This document shows positions 9,644 through 18,780 of a stretch of DNA of 64,000 bases, piece after piece; within the stretch, counting starts at the first letter, position 1; each line of letters starts with the position of its first letter. The translations under genes were made by a program, and so were the position numbers. The notes under the pieces are model-generated. The model was not told where the DNA came from and searched no databases. It worked only from the letters and a program-made list of their open reading frames with translations. The DNA lies in the NCBI RefSeq assembly GCF_021533835.1, contig NZ_JAKFYQ010000001.1, positions 253,001-317,000 of the forward strand. Direction: 5' to 3'. Source of the DNA: Synechococcus sp. Nb3U1 (GTDB lineage: Bacteria > Cyanobacteriota > Cyanobacteriia > Thermostichales > Thermostichaceae).

Positions 9644-9743
9644 ATTCGCATCGGGTGCAAGGGATCCCTCATGTCACAATGAGTAAAGATTTGCCCTGGC
9701 GCTGACAAGGTTAGTTTCATTTCTAGGCACTGTCCTCAACCCT

Positions 9744-11873
9744 ATGAAGGAGCTGTACTACCGCGAGATCCCCTGCTCTGATCGTGCCGAAGTGGTGCGA
9801 TGGCTACAAACTATTTCTCTGCCACAAGCGGGGAAGCAGATCCCGACATCCACTGGCTTGCGCATTCAGGGATCCGAGGCAGAACTGGCCCTCTTCACTT
9901 GGTCAGGATTGAATACGACCTATCTCAAGGTGTTTCAGTGGTCGGAGCGGCCTTTCCCCCGCCAAAGCCAGTGGCTCAAAGATTTGGAAAGCGCGATCCA
10001 AAACCAGTTCCCCCATCGCTATCCGCAGCTTCCTGCGATTGACCTGAGCCAGGGCTTGCCAGAGTCCCAGGGATCCATCTTTCAGCAGCTAGAGCCTTAC
10101 TATCCGCAGACCGTCAAGTATTTTCAGCGGATCCCGAATGGCGAGTTCGACCTGCAACGGGTGTACTGGTGGGAAAAGCGCTGGCGTGAAGAGGTGCAAT
10201 CCCCCCAAAAGCATTCCCAGCCGGTGTTGTTCAAACAGCCTTCACCTGATCCTGCCGAGAGCGATTGGGATCTGGTGATCGTGGGAGGAGCACTTGGGGC
10301 CATTTATGCGGCTGCCATGGCTCGTTTGGGCTACCAGGTGGCCTTGGTGGAGCGCCTGCCCTTTGGCCGTATGAACCGCGAGTGGAATATCTCCCGGCGC
10401 GAACTGAAGACCCTAGTGGAGATGGGCCTACTTAGCACTGAGCAAGTGGAGAGCCTCATCCTGCGGGAATATACGGATGGATTCAACAAATTCTTCGACG
10501 GCAACAGCCCCATCCAGGCTCCCGTGTTGCACACCCCCACGGTGTTGAATCTGGCCATTGATGCGGAAAAGCTGTTGTCCCTCTGTGGTGAGATCCTCAA
10601 ATCTTGTGGGGGATCCATCTACGACCGCAGCGAATTTCAACGGGCCTACATCGATGAAACGGGGGTAACCCTGATTCTCAAAGATTTGCGAGAGGAGCGG
10701 GAGTTCCAGTTGAGATCCCGCCTTTTGGTGGATGCCATGGGCACTGCCTCACCGATCGCCCAACAGGTTCACCAGCAGCGAGCCTTCGATAGCGTATGCC
10801 CAACCGTGGGGGCAACCATTCAAGCGGGTTTCGAGCCGGGGGTTTGGGATCCCCAATTTGGGGATATTCTCGCCAGCCATGGGGATATCAGCCGCGGTCG
10901 GCAACTGATCTGGGAACTCTTCCCTGGCCCTGGTAATGACCTCACCTTCTACCTATTCCACTACCATCAGGTGCATCCCGAGAATCCCGGATCCCTGCTG
11001 GAGATGTACGAGGACTTTTTCACCATCCTGCCGGAGTACCGCCGCTGCGACCTGGAGCAATTGCAGTGGAAAAAAGCCACCTTCGGCTACATCCCAGGGC
11101 GCTTTGGCCATCGTTCCGCTCCCAAGCCGGATCCCGACAGCTCGTTCGATCTTGCTACGCAAGGTGCAGAGTACCATCGGGTGTTGCTGATTGGGGATGC
11201 CGCCGCCATGCAATCGCCGCTGAGCTTCACCGGCTTTGGTTCTCTGGTTCGCAATGCACCCCGACTGTGCGACCTCTTGGATACTGCTCTCCGTCACGAT
11301 CTGCTCACGGCTGCTGACCTAGCCCAGATCCGAGCCTATCAGGGCAATTCCGCCGTCACTTGGCTGTTCTCGCGAGGGATGATGGTGCCTACGGGTAAGG
11401 TTCTGCCGCCAGCCCAGATCAATGCCACCCTGAATAGCTTCTTTGGCATTCTCGCCACCGAGAGCCCAGAGGTGGTGGATGATTTCATCAAGGATCGGGC
11501 CGGGTGGATCCCGTTCAACCGCATGGCGATCAAAGCAGCTCTTCAAAACCCAAGGCTGCTGCTGTGGATCTGGAACGCCGTAGGGGCCAAGGGTTTTGCT
11601 GAATGGTTACCCACCTATTTCAGTTATACCGGGCTGGCGTTGCTCTCTTTTTTGCTGCGAGGGTGGCTGCCGGGACTATTGCGGCGTCTACAACCTTGGC
11701 TAGAGGCCCGTTACCCGCGTTTGTGGCTGCGTTGTCTGCACTGGAGCTATACCCTCACCTACGGCATGGGGCAACCGCGTATCGAGTTTCAACTACCCAC
11801 CGCAGGCCCCCTAACCCAGGAAAAGACCCAAGGCCCAAAACCGACTTGGATACAAGCAGAGGAAAGGGTCTAG
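9744..11873 (+). CDS. cruA: CruA-type lycopene cyclase (FAD-dependent)
   Basis: 709 residues. An N-terminal region of about 180 residues precedes an FAD-binding fold with the dinucleotide motif DLVIVGGALGAIYAAAMARL and LVERLPFGRMNREWNISRRE, a stretch I associate with the CruA/CruP family. A late flavoprotein motif VLLIGDAAAMQSPLSFTGFG is also present. CruA cyclises lycopene to gamma- or beta-carotene in green sulfur bacteria and in cyanobacteria lacking CrtL. The long N-terminus and hydrophobic C-terminus favour CruA over the shorter CruP paralogue. Carotenoid ring formation at the thylakoid membrane is the expected role. Confidence 0.82.
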   Translation: MKELYYREIPCSDRAEVVRWLQTISLPQAGKQIPTSTGLRIQGSEAELALFTWSGLNTTYLKVFQWSERPFPRQSQWLKDLESAIQNQFPHRYPQLPAIDLSQGLPESQGSIFQQLEPYYPQTVKYFQRIPNGEFDLQRVYWWEKRWREEVQSPQKHSQPVLFKQPSPDPAESDWDLVIVGGALGAIYAAAMARLGYQVALVERLPFGRMNREWNISRRELKTLVEMGLLSTEQVESLILREYTDGFNKFFDGNSPIQAPVLHTPTVLNLAIDAEKLLSLCGEILKSCGGSIYDRSEFQRAYIDETGVTLILKDLREEREFQLRSRLLVDAMGTASPIAQQVHQQRAFDSVCPTVGATIQAGFEPGVWDPQFGDILASHGDISRGRQLIWELFPGPGNDLTFYLFHYHQVHPENPGSLLEMYEDFFTILPEYRRCDLEQLQWKKATFGYIPGRFGHRSAPKPDPDSSFDLATQGAEYHRVLLIGDAAAMQSPLSFTGFGSLVRNAPRLCDLLDTALRHDLLTAADLAQIRAYQGNSAVTWLFSRGMMVPTGKVLPPAQINATLNSFFGILATESPEVVDDFIKDRAGWIPFNRMAIKAALQNPRLLLWIWNAVGAKGFAEWLPTYFSYTGLALLSFLLRGWLPGLLRRLQPWLEARYPRLWLRCLHWSYTLTYGMGQPRIEFQLPTAGPLTQEKTQGPKPTWIQAEERV

Positions 11874-11952
11874 GCTGGTGAGGACTGGCTGAGAAGCTTG
11901 AGTTCCTAACCCAGATTTGACGTTCGGGTGTTTTCAAACCTTCTTGCAATAC

Positions 11953-11977
11953 CGATACAGCCTTTCCCAGCGTTATC
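11953..11977. repeat. 25-bp intergenic repeat, copy 1
   Basis: CGATACAGCCTTTCCCAGCG followed by TTATC. It matches 37738-37762 at 23 of 25 positions. Both copies are intergenic: this one lies in the 188-base gap between cruA and the end of holA. It may be the end of a lost mobile element or a dispersed short repeat; no coding sequence is attached. Confidence 0.5.
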
Positions 11978-12061
11978 TGATACAACGGAGTTAGGGAGGG
12001 TCACTATCGCTCGCTGCTTCCGCAAATGGATTTGGCCAGCAGCTCTACCTTGGATCCTCCG

Positions 12062-13045
12062 TCAGGCATGGGATCCCTTGAGGATGGCCACAATTTGGAT
12101 CAGGGCTGCTTGAAATGCACCCCGTTCCGGCTGCCCTTGCTTAAGGCCATATTCTAGGTGCAAAAGCTGCTGCATCGCTTTCAATAAAGTCGCCGTTTTC
12201 AGGGATCCCACCTCTTTTTGCAGAAAGTAAACCCGGTTGGGATTGCCAATCTCAGCTTTTTGGGCAATGGCCTTGGGATCCCGTTCCCCTTGATCTAGCA
12301 ACAGCCGTACCCACAGCCAAGTGCGAAATTGGCCTACCAACACCGCCAAAACTTTCAGGGCAGGCTCATTTTGATCCAACAGATGGGTCAAGATTACCAG
12401 GGCTTGATCCAGATCCCCTTTGCGCAGGGATGCCGCCAATTGAAAGCTGTTGTAGGCACTTGCAGGAACCAAGGCTTCAATTTGCTCCGGTGTAATCGCA
12501 TCGGTCTGACCAGCAGTGAAGAGAGCCAACTTTTCCAGCTCCATCACCAATCGGCGCGACTCATTCCCCACTGCCTCAGCCAGTTTCTGGGCCGCCACTG
12601 GACTGAGCTTGAGCTGTCGCTGAGCGGCTTCAGCGTGCACCTGCTTCAGAATCCCCTCTTCATCCCAGGCCGCCAGTTGCTGAAACTCTCGTACAATTGC
12701 CGTTTTTTTCAAGATCTTGGTGGATTTTAGACGTCCATCTGGCTTGCTGGTGGTGGTCAAAAGCAAATGAGTTGTTGGGGGCAATTGCGCCAAGATCCGC
12801 TCCACTTCCTCCCACAGATCTTCCGGGCAATGTTGGGTCAAGTGGGTGTCTTCTAGCCAAACTAAGCGGGCAGCCGCTCCCAACGGCGGGGTCATGGCCT
12901 GGTTGAGTCCGGCAATCGTGGATTCAGGAGGTAGGCGATCGTAATTAAAAGCCGCCCAATCGGGATCCAACACCTGCTCCCGCAACTGTTGCACCGCCTG
13001 TAAGAGGCGATAGTGATCTTCTCCCCAGTAAAAATAAACGGGCAC
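12062..13045 (-). CDS. holA: DNA polymerase III delta subunit
   Basis: 327 residues. The delta subunit opens the beta sliding clamp within the clamp loader. The N-terminus MPVYFYWGEDHYRLLQAV is characteristic (short beta strand then G-E-D), followed by a degenerate AAA+ module. Downstream phrases AFNYDRL, VWLEDTHL and ESRRLVMELEKLALF are typical of bacterial HolA. Length fits the family of about 330. It sits 32 bases downstream of the M23 peptidase gene on the same strand and is probably transcribed with it. Confidence 0.92.
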   Translation of the reverse strand: MPVYFYWGEDHYRLLQAVQQLREQVLDPDWAAFNYDRLPPESTIAGLNQAMTPPLGAAARLVWLEDTHLTQHCPEDLWEEVERILAQLPPTTHLLLTTTSKPDGRLKSTKILKKTAIVREFQQLAAWDEEGILKQVHAEAAQRQLKLSPVAAQKLAEAVGNESRRLVMELEKLALFTAGQTDAITPEQIEALVPASAYNSFQLAASLRKGDLDQALVILTHLLDQNEPALKVLAVLVGQFRTWLWVRLLLDQGERDPKAIAQKAEIGNPNRVYFLQKEVGSLKTATLLKAMQQLLHLEYGLKQGQPERGAFQAALIQIVAILKGSHA

Positions 13046-13077
13046 CTTCTGCTCAGCCGTGTAAACCGGAATATTTT

Positions 13078-13971
13078 TTATTCAACAGCCAGATGCAGCC
13101 ACGGCACGGGATCCACAGAACGATTGTGAACGAATAACCCCCAGTGCAGGTGTGGGCCGGTCGCCGTTCCTGAAGCGCCGATCCCCCCGACCGGCTGCCC
13201 CGCCTCCACCCAGTCCCCTTCTTGTACATCAATGCGGCTCAGGTGCAGCAACAAACTGGTCACCCCTTGGCCGTGATCGATACCAACCGTATTGCCGTGG
13301 ATGCGAAAGCCTTCTGACTCATACCCCACCAACCCCACCCGACCGGCTGCCGGAGCCACCACCACTGCTCCCACAGGGCCGGCATAGTCAATGCCGCGGT
13401 GGTAATAGTCTTGGGCAAGCTCACCATTATAGTAGCGGCGTACCCCAAACACGGTGGTCACCGGGCCTTGGGCCGGAGGCTGAAAATACCCTTGCCAATA
13501 CTTTTCCGGGCTGATGTGCTGGCGAAAAGCTTCCACTTTGGCCCATTCCACTTCTGTGGCCCAAACGCTGGCACCCGGCGGCAGGCGAATGCTTTGGATG
13601 GGGAAGTCCCGTGGCTGCAGTGACAAGGGTAAAACAGGCACCTCTGCAAAACCGTGAATTTGAACCTGACGGGATCCGGGGGCATCCAAAGGGGTGGTGG
13701 GAATCAACGCCCGCCAACGGTTAGCAGCCACAGGGAAGGCGGGGTATTGGGCTTGGGTGCCGTCGGGATGGGTGAGGTTGACCAAGGGTTGATCCAAAAG
13801 CAGAGTTTCCGGTGGGGCCGTGATTTGCACAGAAACGGTGTATCCCAAGGCGGGATCCATAGGGCTAACCTGCACCTGGGGGTTGCTGGCCGCAGCCGAG
13901 AGCGCTCCTGTACAGATAACCCAGCTCAAGCCGGAAAGCCATCCCAAGTTAAACAGAAAATGCTTCACCAT
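13078..13971 (-). CDS. M23-family metallopeptidase (LytM/peptidoglycan endopeptidase type)
   Basis: 297 residues with an N-terminal signal peptide (FLFNLGWLSGLSWVICTGAL, then SAAAS). A beta-rich domain fills the middle (residues 30-160) and an M23 domain the C-terminus. Zinc-site motifs are visible: HRGIDYAGPVG (H-x3-D), LLLHLSRIDV and GPHLHWGLFV (HxH). TVFGVRRYYNGE is the usual domain start. Expected role: cutting peptidoglycan cross-links in the periplasm during growth or division, or activating amidases. All metal ligands look intact, so it is probably an active enzyme. Confidence 0.92.
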   Translation of the reverse strand: MVKHFLFNLGWLSGLSWVICTGALSAAASNPQVQVSPMDPALGYTVSVQITAPPETLLLDQPLVNLTHPDGTQAQYPAFPVAANRWRALIPTTPLDAPGSRQVQIHGFAEVPVLPLSLQPRDFPIQSIRLPPGASVWATEVEWAKVEAFRQHISPEKYWQGYFQPPAQGPVTTVFGVRRYYNGELAQDYYHRGIDYAGPVGAVVVAPAAGRVGLVGYESEGFRIHGNTVGIDHGQGVTSLLLHLSRIDVQEGDWVEAGQPVGGIGASGTATGPHLHWGLFVHNRSVDPVPWLHLAVE

Positions 13972-14303
13972 CGCCCCCCAGCCAATCCGTATTCTTCCTA
14001 TGCTCCATTTTGCGCAGGTCAGTGTCGCTTGTCTAAGTGATTTGGCCGGGATCCCTCCACAGAATCGAGGATGAAGCTTGGCAGTTCTCTAAACTCTTGC
14101 TTCTATTTACCCAGAATGGATAAAGAAAGGGCCGTTCTTCTTGGGAAAAAGACGCTAGCTTCGCACAAGCTTCATAGAGATAGAATCGCTCCAGGCAAAG
14201 AAATTCTGTATTCTCACCGAAGAGGAGAGCTCCACCTTCTTTTATGATTTAAGGCATGGGCATGATTCAATTCTCTCTTCACCAAATAAAAAACTTGAAA
14301 ACT

Positions 14304-14522
14304 ATGGATACCAGCGAACTGGAATTTAAGGTGCAGGTCTTGGCCCGTTGCATGGGATCCGCCCTGGGGTTGGGCCGCCCGACTCGTATCGAGATTCACT
14401 ACTGTACTCCCCAGAGTTCAGAAGACCGACGGTCTGCCGCTGACGATAGGTCTACTTCGCCAAGCTCCCCTCTTGCGCCTGAATGGGCAGTGGGATCCCA
14501 GGGTGTTGTCTGTGCTGCCTAA
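14304..14522 (+). CDS. Small protein, unknown
   Basis: 72 residues from the ATG at 14304, or 88 if translation begins at 14256. The first 35 residues (MDTSELEFKVQVLARCMGSA then LGLGRPTRIEIHYC) look like a folded sequence, while the rest is Ser/Pro-rich and low in complexity. No clear ribosome site precedes either start. It stands alone between the M23 peptidase and the ictB-like gene. I do not recognise it; it may be a genuine small protein or a chance frame. Confidence 0.4.
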   Translation: MDTSELEFKVQVLARCMGSALGLGRPTRIEIHYCTPQSSEDRRSAADDRSTSPSSPLAPEWAVGSQGVVCAA

Positions 14523-14752
14523 AGAACGCTTGAAACTTGGTCGCGCCAGCGTTGCTTAGCAGCATTGTGCTCCGCACGGCCTGAAAGGGTATCTTCAGAA
14601 ATCTAAATCTACCATTATTCAAAAAATAATTATTAATTATCATTCAAAGTTACAGCTCTTGACGCCAGGGGCACGCTAGCGCGAATGGTAGTCACTTGCA
14701 TAGGGCATATCATGCAGAGCACTTTTCTACAGCTTTTACAAAGACATCAGCA
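14523..14752. other. Intergenic stretch with an AT-rich patch
   Basis: Nothing protein-like is seen on either strand. An AT-rich segment at about 14612-14650 contains AAAAAATAATTATTAATTAT, unlike the GC-rich surroundings, and could be a promoter or protein-binding region. No RNA gene or clear repeat was recognised. Confidence 0.4.
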
Positions 14753-15019
14753 TTATTTTGGGAAACTTGCGCACGAGCCGTGAATAGGGATTCCATTAGC
14801 AACGAAACAACTGTTCTCTTCTGGCTCTTCTTCCTGTTCCCAAGAGCGCTTTTGCAACACCTGCATCAAGTCAGGATCATGTGCCTCGGTTAGCCCCAGC
14901 TCGAGATACTGAGGCCAGTCTGGGGGTTGAGGGTGGGTGCTGTCTCCGGCATCGCCGCAGGTGTAAAGTTGCCCCACAGGGGCTGGATAGCCTGCTTCGA
15001 GCCTCACTCTCCACAGAGA
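14753..15019 (-). CDS. Possible small protein, unknown (may be a remnant)
   Basis: From an ATG at 15019 the frame gives about 88 residues: WEGSLWRVRLEAGYPAPVGQ, then DWPQYLELGLTEAHDPDLMQ and an acidic stretch EQEEEPEEN. Codon use resembles neighbouring genes more than a random frame would. The reading frame continues upstream to 15148, over the start of the ictB-like gene, and there is no good ribosome site. It could be a small gene or the tail of a broken one; I recognise no family. Confidence 0.35.
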   Translation of the reverse strand, partial: SLWRVRLEAGYPAPVGQLYTCGDAGDSTHPQPPDWPQYLELGLTEAHDPDLMQVLQKRSWEQEEEPEENSCFVANGIPIHGSCASFPK

Positions 15020-15130
15020 TCCCTCCCACATCCAGATGGCTGACAGATGGCTGATCCTAACCTCTGGGGATATAGACTCGGAACGTGACTTGGGGTGTAT
15101 GGGTACCTGCTGCGCAGGATGGGGAGGACT

Positions 15131-16531
15131 ATGGAGCGAGCAATGCAACTGTGGCGGGGTTTGCTACTGCGAGATTTTGCCATCGAGGACTGGTGGCAGG
15201 GGAGCGTCTTGGGCCGCCTGTCGGGATCCCTGCAGAACTGGGGAACAACCAGTGTTTTGGTACAAACTTCTGACTGGATCGCTTTGGGGTTGGTGATGCT
15301 CTACTGGGGCTTTTCGGCACAAACCTCCACCGGGATCCTGGGGCTGATTTTGCTGACGATGGCGGCGGTATTAGGTTTAGGGTGGTTGGTGCAAACCCCA
15401 AATTGGGTGGCGGCACACCTGCCTCTGGGCTTATTCTGGGGCATTGCTACGCTGGCGACGATTTTTTCTCCCGTACCCTACGCGGCGCGGGATGGCTGGC
15501 TAAAGCTGACCCTCTACTTGGCCGGCTATTTGTTGCTGCACCGGCTGCTGCGCAAGCCGCGTTTTCGGGATTGGATGATTGGATCCCTGCTTATGGTCAG
15601 CCTAGTGATGGGGATCTATGGACTGCGGCAATACTTCTACGGGGCGGCAGAACTGGCCACTTGGGTGGATCCCGAATCAGGCTTGGCCGGTGTGACACGG
15701 GTGTACAGCTATCTGCGCAACCCGAATTTGTATGGGGGCTATCTGATCCCGCTCATCCCCCTGGGACTGGCGGCAGTGTGGATTTGGCCGGGTTGGGGGG
15801 CAAAGCTGCTGGCTGGGTTTATCACGGCAGTCAACCTGACTTGCTTAGTGCTCACCTACAGTCGCGGTGCCTGGATTGGGGGGCTGGTGATGCTGGCCAT
15901 GATGGCAGTACTGCTGGTGCAATGGAACTCTATCCATCTGCCAGTGCGTTGGCGACACTGGACTCTGCCTGCTCTGTTTGCTGGAGGTGGAGCCACTCTT
16001 TTGTTGGGGATCCTGACGGTACGCCCGCTGCGGCTACGGGTGCAGAGCCTTTTTTTGGGACGGGTGGATACCAGCAACAACTTCCGCATGAACGTCTGGG
16101 CGGCGGTGCTGGACATGATCCGCGACTTTCCCATTTTGGGGATTGGCCCCGGCAATGTCGCCTTTAACCGCGTCTATCCCCTCTACCAACGGGGCAACTT
16201 CAGCGCCCTCGGCTCCTACTCCGTGCCTCTGGAACTGACCTTGGAAACAGGGTTGATCGGATCCCTGACCTTTGCCTGGTTTTTGCTGGTACTCTTCGAT
16301 CACGGCTGGTACCAGTGGCGCTTGGCCCTCGGATCCCGAAATCCGCAAGGGTTGTGGGTGGCGGTGGGTTTGGCAGCTTGCACCGGCATGATGGCCCACG
16401 GGCTGGTGGATACGATTTGGTACCGTCCTCAGGTACAAATGCTGTGGTGGCTCGCGGTGGCCCTGATCACAGCCAGTTTGGGGCAGTCGCAAACTTCACC
16501 TTCTCAGCAGAAGCATAGTAGCAGCAGATAA
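15131..16531 (+). CDS. ictB: IctB/O-antigen ligase family membrane protein
   Basis: About 466 residues from the Met of MERAMQLWRG, or 478 from 15095. Ten or more hydrophobic segments and the O-antigen ligase (Wzy/WaaL) family loop are present: LTYSRGAWIGGLVMLAMM and RMNVWAAVLDMIRDFPILGI, then GPGNVAFNRVYPLYQ. Cyanobacterial IctB was first described as affecting inorganic carbon accumulation, but the family points to polysaccharide ligation, so the biochemical role is unsettled. YSYLRNPNLYGGYLIPLIPL is typical of the cyanobacterial group. No partner gene adjoins it. Confidence 0.8.
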   Translation: MERAMQLWRGLLLRDFAIEDWWQGSVLGRLSGSLQNWGTTSVLVQTSDWIALGLVMLYWGFSAQTSTGILGLILLTMAAVLGLGWLVQTPNWVAAHLPLGLFWGIATLATIFSPVPYAARDGWLKLTLYLAGYLLLHRLLRKPRFRDWMIGSLLMVSLVMGIYGLRQYFYGAAELATWVDPESGLAGVTRVYSYLRNPNLYGGYLIPLIPLGLAAVWIWPGWGAKLLAGFITAVNLTCLVLTYSRGAWIGGLVMLAMMAVLLVQWNSIHLPVRWRHWTLPALFAGGGATLLLGILTVRPLRLRVQSLFLGRVDTSNNFRMNVWAAVLDMIRDFPILGIGPGNVAFNRVYPLYQRGNFSALGSYSVPLELTLETGLIGSLTFAWFLLVLFDHGWYQWRLALGSRNPQGLWVAVGLAACTGMMAHGLVDTIWYRPQVQMLWWLAVALITASLGQSQTSPSQQKHSSSR

Positions 16532-16645
16532 GAATCCCAAACCCAAGCCTAGGTATTTGTCCGGTTAGCGCGGCTCAACTTTAGTCTTCTGGCCTTGACG
16601 AGAGGGAATTTAGAATGCTAAACATCTTCCATAAAAGATAAAAGT

Positions 16646-16659
16646 GTATCTGGTTTTAC
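16646..16659 (+). promoter_or_regulatory. NtcA-binding box upstream of glnB
   Basis: GTATCTGGTTTTAC is an exact GTA-N8-TAC match, flanked by T and A as in strong sites (TGTA...TACA). It lies about 60 bases before the glnB ATG. A weak -10-like TTAGAAAT lies 22-23 bases downstream, close to the spacing of NtcA-activated promoters. Confidence 0.7.
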
Positions 16660-16691
16660 AATTTGAAGGTGTCAGCAGTGTTAGAAATTAG

Positions 16692-17057
<366 letters not shown>

Positions 17058-17197
17058 GCAGATGGGTTGTCTCAGAAGCTTGGGTTTTTCAGCCTGAGCC
17101 TTGGGTAGGTTTGCTGTGTGTCAATGGGCTGATTTTTGCCCAGCCTTCCCTGTAATGCGTTGTGAGAAGTACCGTCACTTTAGGTGAGTCGAAAAGC

Positions 17198-18610
17198 ATG
17201 ACTATGACGATGATCCAAAAGCTCAAAAGCCAAGTGCCACAGTGGCTCTGGCGGCCAGCCAAGTGGAGCCTGACGGCCACCCTAATCGGGTCGTTGGTGT
17301 TTTTGTATAGCCAAGGAACTGCCTTTGCTCAAGAGGCTGAAGAAGTTCAGTACCACGCTGACATTGTCTGGACAATCGTGTCCGCAGCCTTGGTGTTCTT
17401 CATGCAGGCGGGTTTCGCCATGGTGGAGACGGGCTTTACCCGTTCCAAAAATGCCGCCAACATCATGATGAAAAACTTGATGGACTTCTGCATGGGCTGT
17501 TGTGCCTTCTGGTTCATTGGGTTTGGCCTCATGTTTGGCAACAGTGGGGGCTTCTTTGGCACCAGTTGGTTTGCCTTTGGCTGGCAGACTGCCTACGATG
17601 CCGGGGGCTGGCCCTTCACCTTCTTCGTGTTCCAAATGGTGTTTGCGGCCACCGCTGCCACCATCGTTTCCGGGGCCATGGCGGAACGCACCAAGTTCTC
17701 TGCCTATCTCATTTATTCGGTGATTATCTCCGGCCTCATTTACCCGATCTCCGGTGGTTGGGGCTGGAATGGCCTGTTTGCCGACTACAACGGTGAAACC
17801 GCAGGCTGGTTAGAGAACCTCGGCTACATCGACTATGCTGGCTCCGGTGTGGTGCACTTGGTGGGGGGTGCTGCTGCTTTGGCTGGTGCCATTGTGCTGG
17901 GGCCGCGGATTGGAAAGTACGGCCCGAATGGCGAACCGCGGGCGATCCCTGGCCACAACCTACCCTTGGGCATGTTGGGGGTGTTCATCCTCACCCTGGG
18001 TTGGATTGGGTTTAATGCCGGCTCCACCACTGCCGCCTCTACCGATATTGGCTGGATTGCCATGAACACCCTGTTGGCCGGTTCTGCCGGGGCGATCGGG
18101 GCCATGTTCACCTCCTGGGCCCACTTCGGTAAGCCGGATATGACCTTTGCCGCCAACGGGGTGCTGGCGGGTTTGGTGGGCATCACCGCCCCCTGTGACA
18201 GCGTGCATCCTTTGGGTGCTTTGATCATCGGCTCCATCGCTGGGATCCTGGTGGTCATTTCGGTGGTGGTGTTGGATACGGTACTGAAAATTGATGATCC
18301 GGTGGGTGCAGTTTCGGTGCACGGCACCTGCGGTATCTGGGGGGTATTGGCGGCAGGGATCCCCTTCTTTGCCAATGCCAACTACGCAGAAGATGTTACC
18401 TGGGGCCAATTCGGAGTGCAGATTATTGGGGCTTTGGCCTACTTCCTCTGGCCTTTCATCACCTGCTTGATCCTGTTCTTTATCCTCAAGGCCGTGACTG
18501 GCTTGCGTACTAGCGCCGAGGAAGAGATCGCTGGTTTGGATGTGGGTGAGCATGGCAACGTCGCCTACCCCGACTTTGTCAGTGCCGCCACCGACTCCGA
18601 GCAGTCTTAA
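17198..18610 (+). CDS. amt: Ammonium transporter Amt, copy 1
   Basis: About 470 residues from the ATG at 17198 (MTMTMIQKLK); the frame also permits a GTG at 17162. A signal-like N-terminus ends near GTAFAQEAEE, followed by eleven expected membrane helices. Family motifs: FFMQAGFAMVETGFTRSKNA, DFAGSG-type IDYAGSGVVHLVGG and GWIGFNAGSTTA. The pore His region (VSVHGTCGIWGVLAAGI) is intact. Conducts ammonium/ammonia into the cell. It follows glnB by 140 bases; PII/AmtB-type control is expected. A terminator-like hairpin lies after it at 18671. Confidence 0.95.
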   Translation: MTMTMIQKLKSQVPQWLWRPAKWSLTATLIGSLVFLYSQGTAFAQEAEEVQYHADIVWTIVSAALVFFMQAGFAMVETGFTRSKNAANIMMKNLMDFCMGCCAFWFIGFGLMFGNSGGFFGTSWFAFGWQTAYDAGGWPFTFFVFQMVFAATAATIVSGAMAERTKFSAYLIYSVIISGLIYPISGGWGWNGLFADYNGETAGWLENLGYIDYAGSGVVHLVGGAAALAGAIVLGPRIGKYGPNGEPRAIPGHNLPLGMLGVFILTLGWIGFNAGSTTAASTDIGWIAMNTLLAGSAGAIGAMFTSWAHFGKPDMTFAANGVLAGLVGITAPCDSVHPLGALIIGSIAGILVVISVVVLDTVLKIDDPVGAVSVHGTCGIWGVLAAGIPFFANANYAEDVTWGQFGVQIIGALAYFLWPFITCLILFFILKAVTGLRTSAEEEIAGLDVGEHGNVAYPDFVSAATDSEQS

Positions 18611-18670
18611 ATCTGTCTTAAATCTCAAGGTTGGGTTCATCTAACCCCATCTCATCCCAATCCCATTCAA

Positions 18671-18702
18671 GAGGAGGGTCAGGACTGGCCCTCCTCTTTG
18701 TT
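18671..18702 (+). terminator. Rho-independent terminator after amt copy 1
   Basis: The perfect 8-bp stem GAGGAGGG (18671-18678) / CCCTCCTC (18689-18696) encloses a 10-base loop and is followed by TTTGTT. It lies 60 bases after the amt stop and before the second amt gene, suggesting the two transporters can be expressed separately. Confidence 0.75.
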
Positions 18703-18780
18703 GGTGTAAATGGTTACTTGACAAACAAGAAGGATCCCTCAAGATCGAGGCATAGGACTCCGACTGATTTTATTTAGGCA

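Noticed and set aside
15382-16167. 261-codon frame overlapping ictB in another frame
   Set aside because: Gly/Trp/Ser-rich shadow of the real gene, which has clear family motifs.
17159-17172. GTT-N8-TAC, a near NtcA box before amt copy 1
   Set aside because: One base off consensus and only 26 bases before the ATG, leaving no room for a -10 element at NtcA spacing.
18704-18717. GTG-N8-TAC, a near NtcA box before amt copy 2
   Set aside because: Off consensus by one base, with non-preferred flanks and no -10 at the expected distance; too weak to list.
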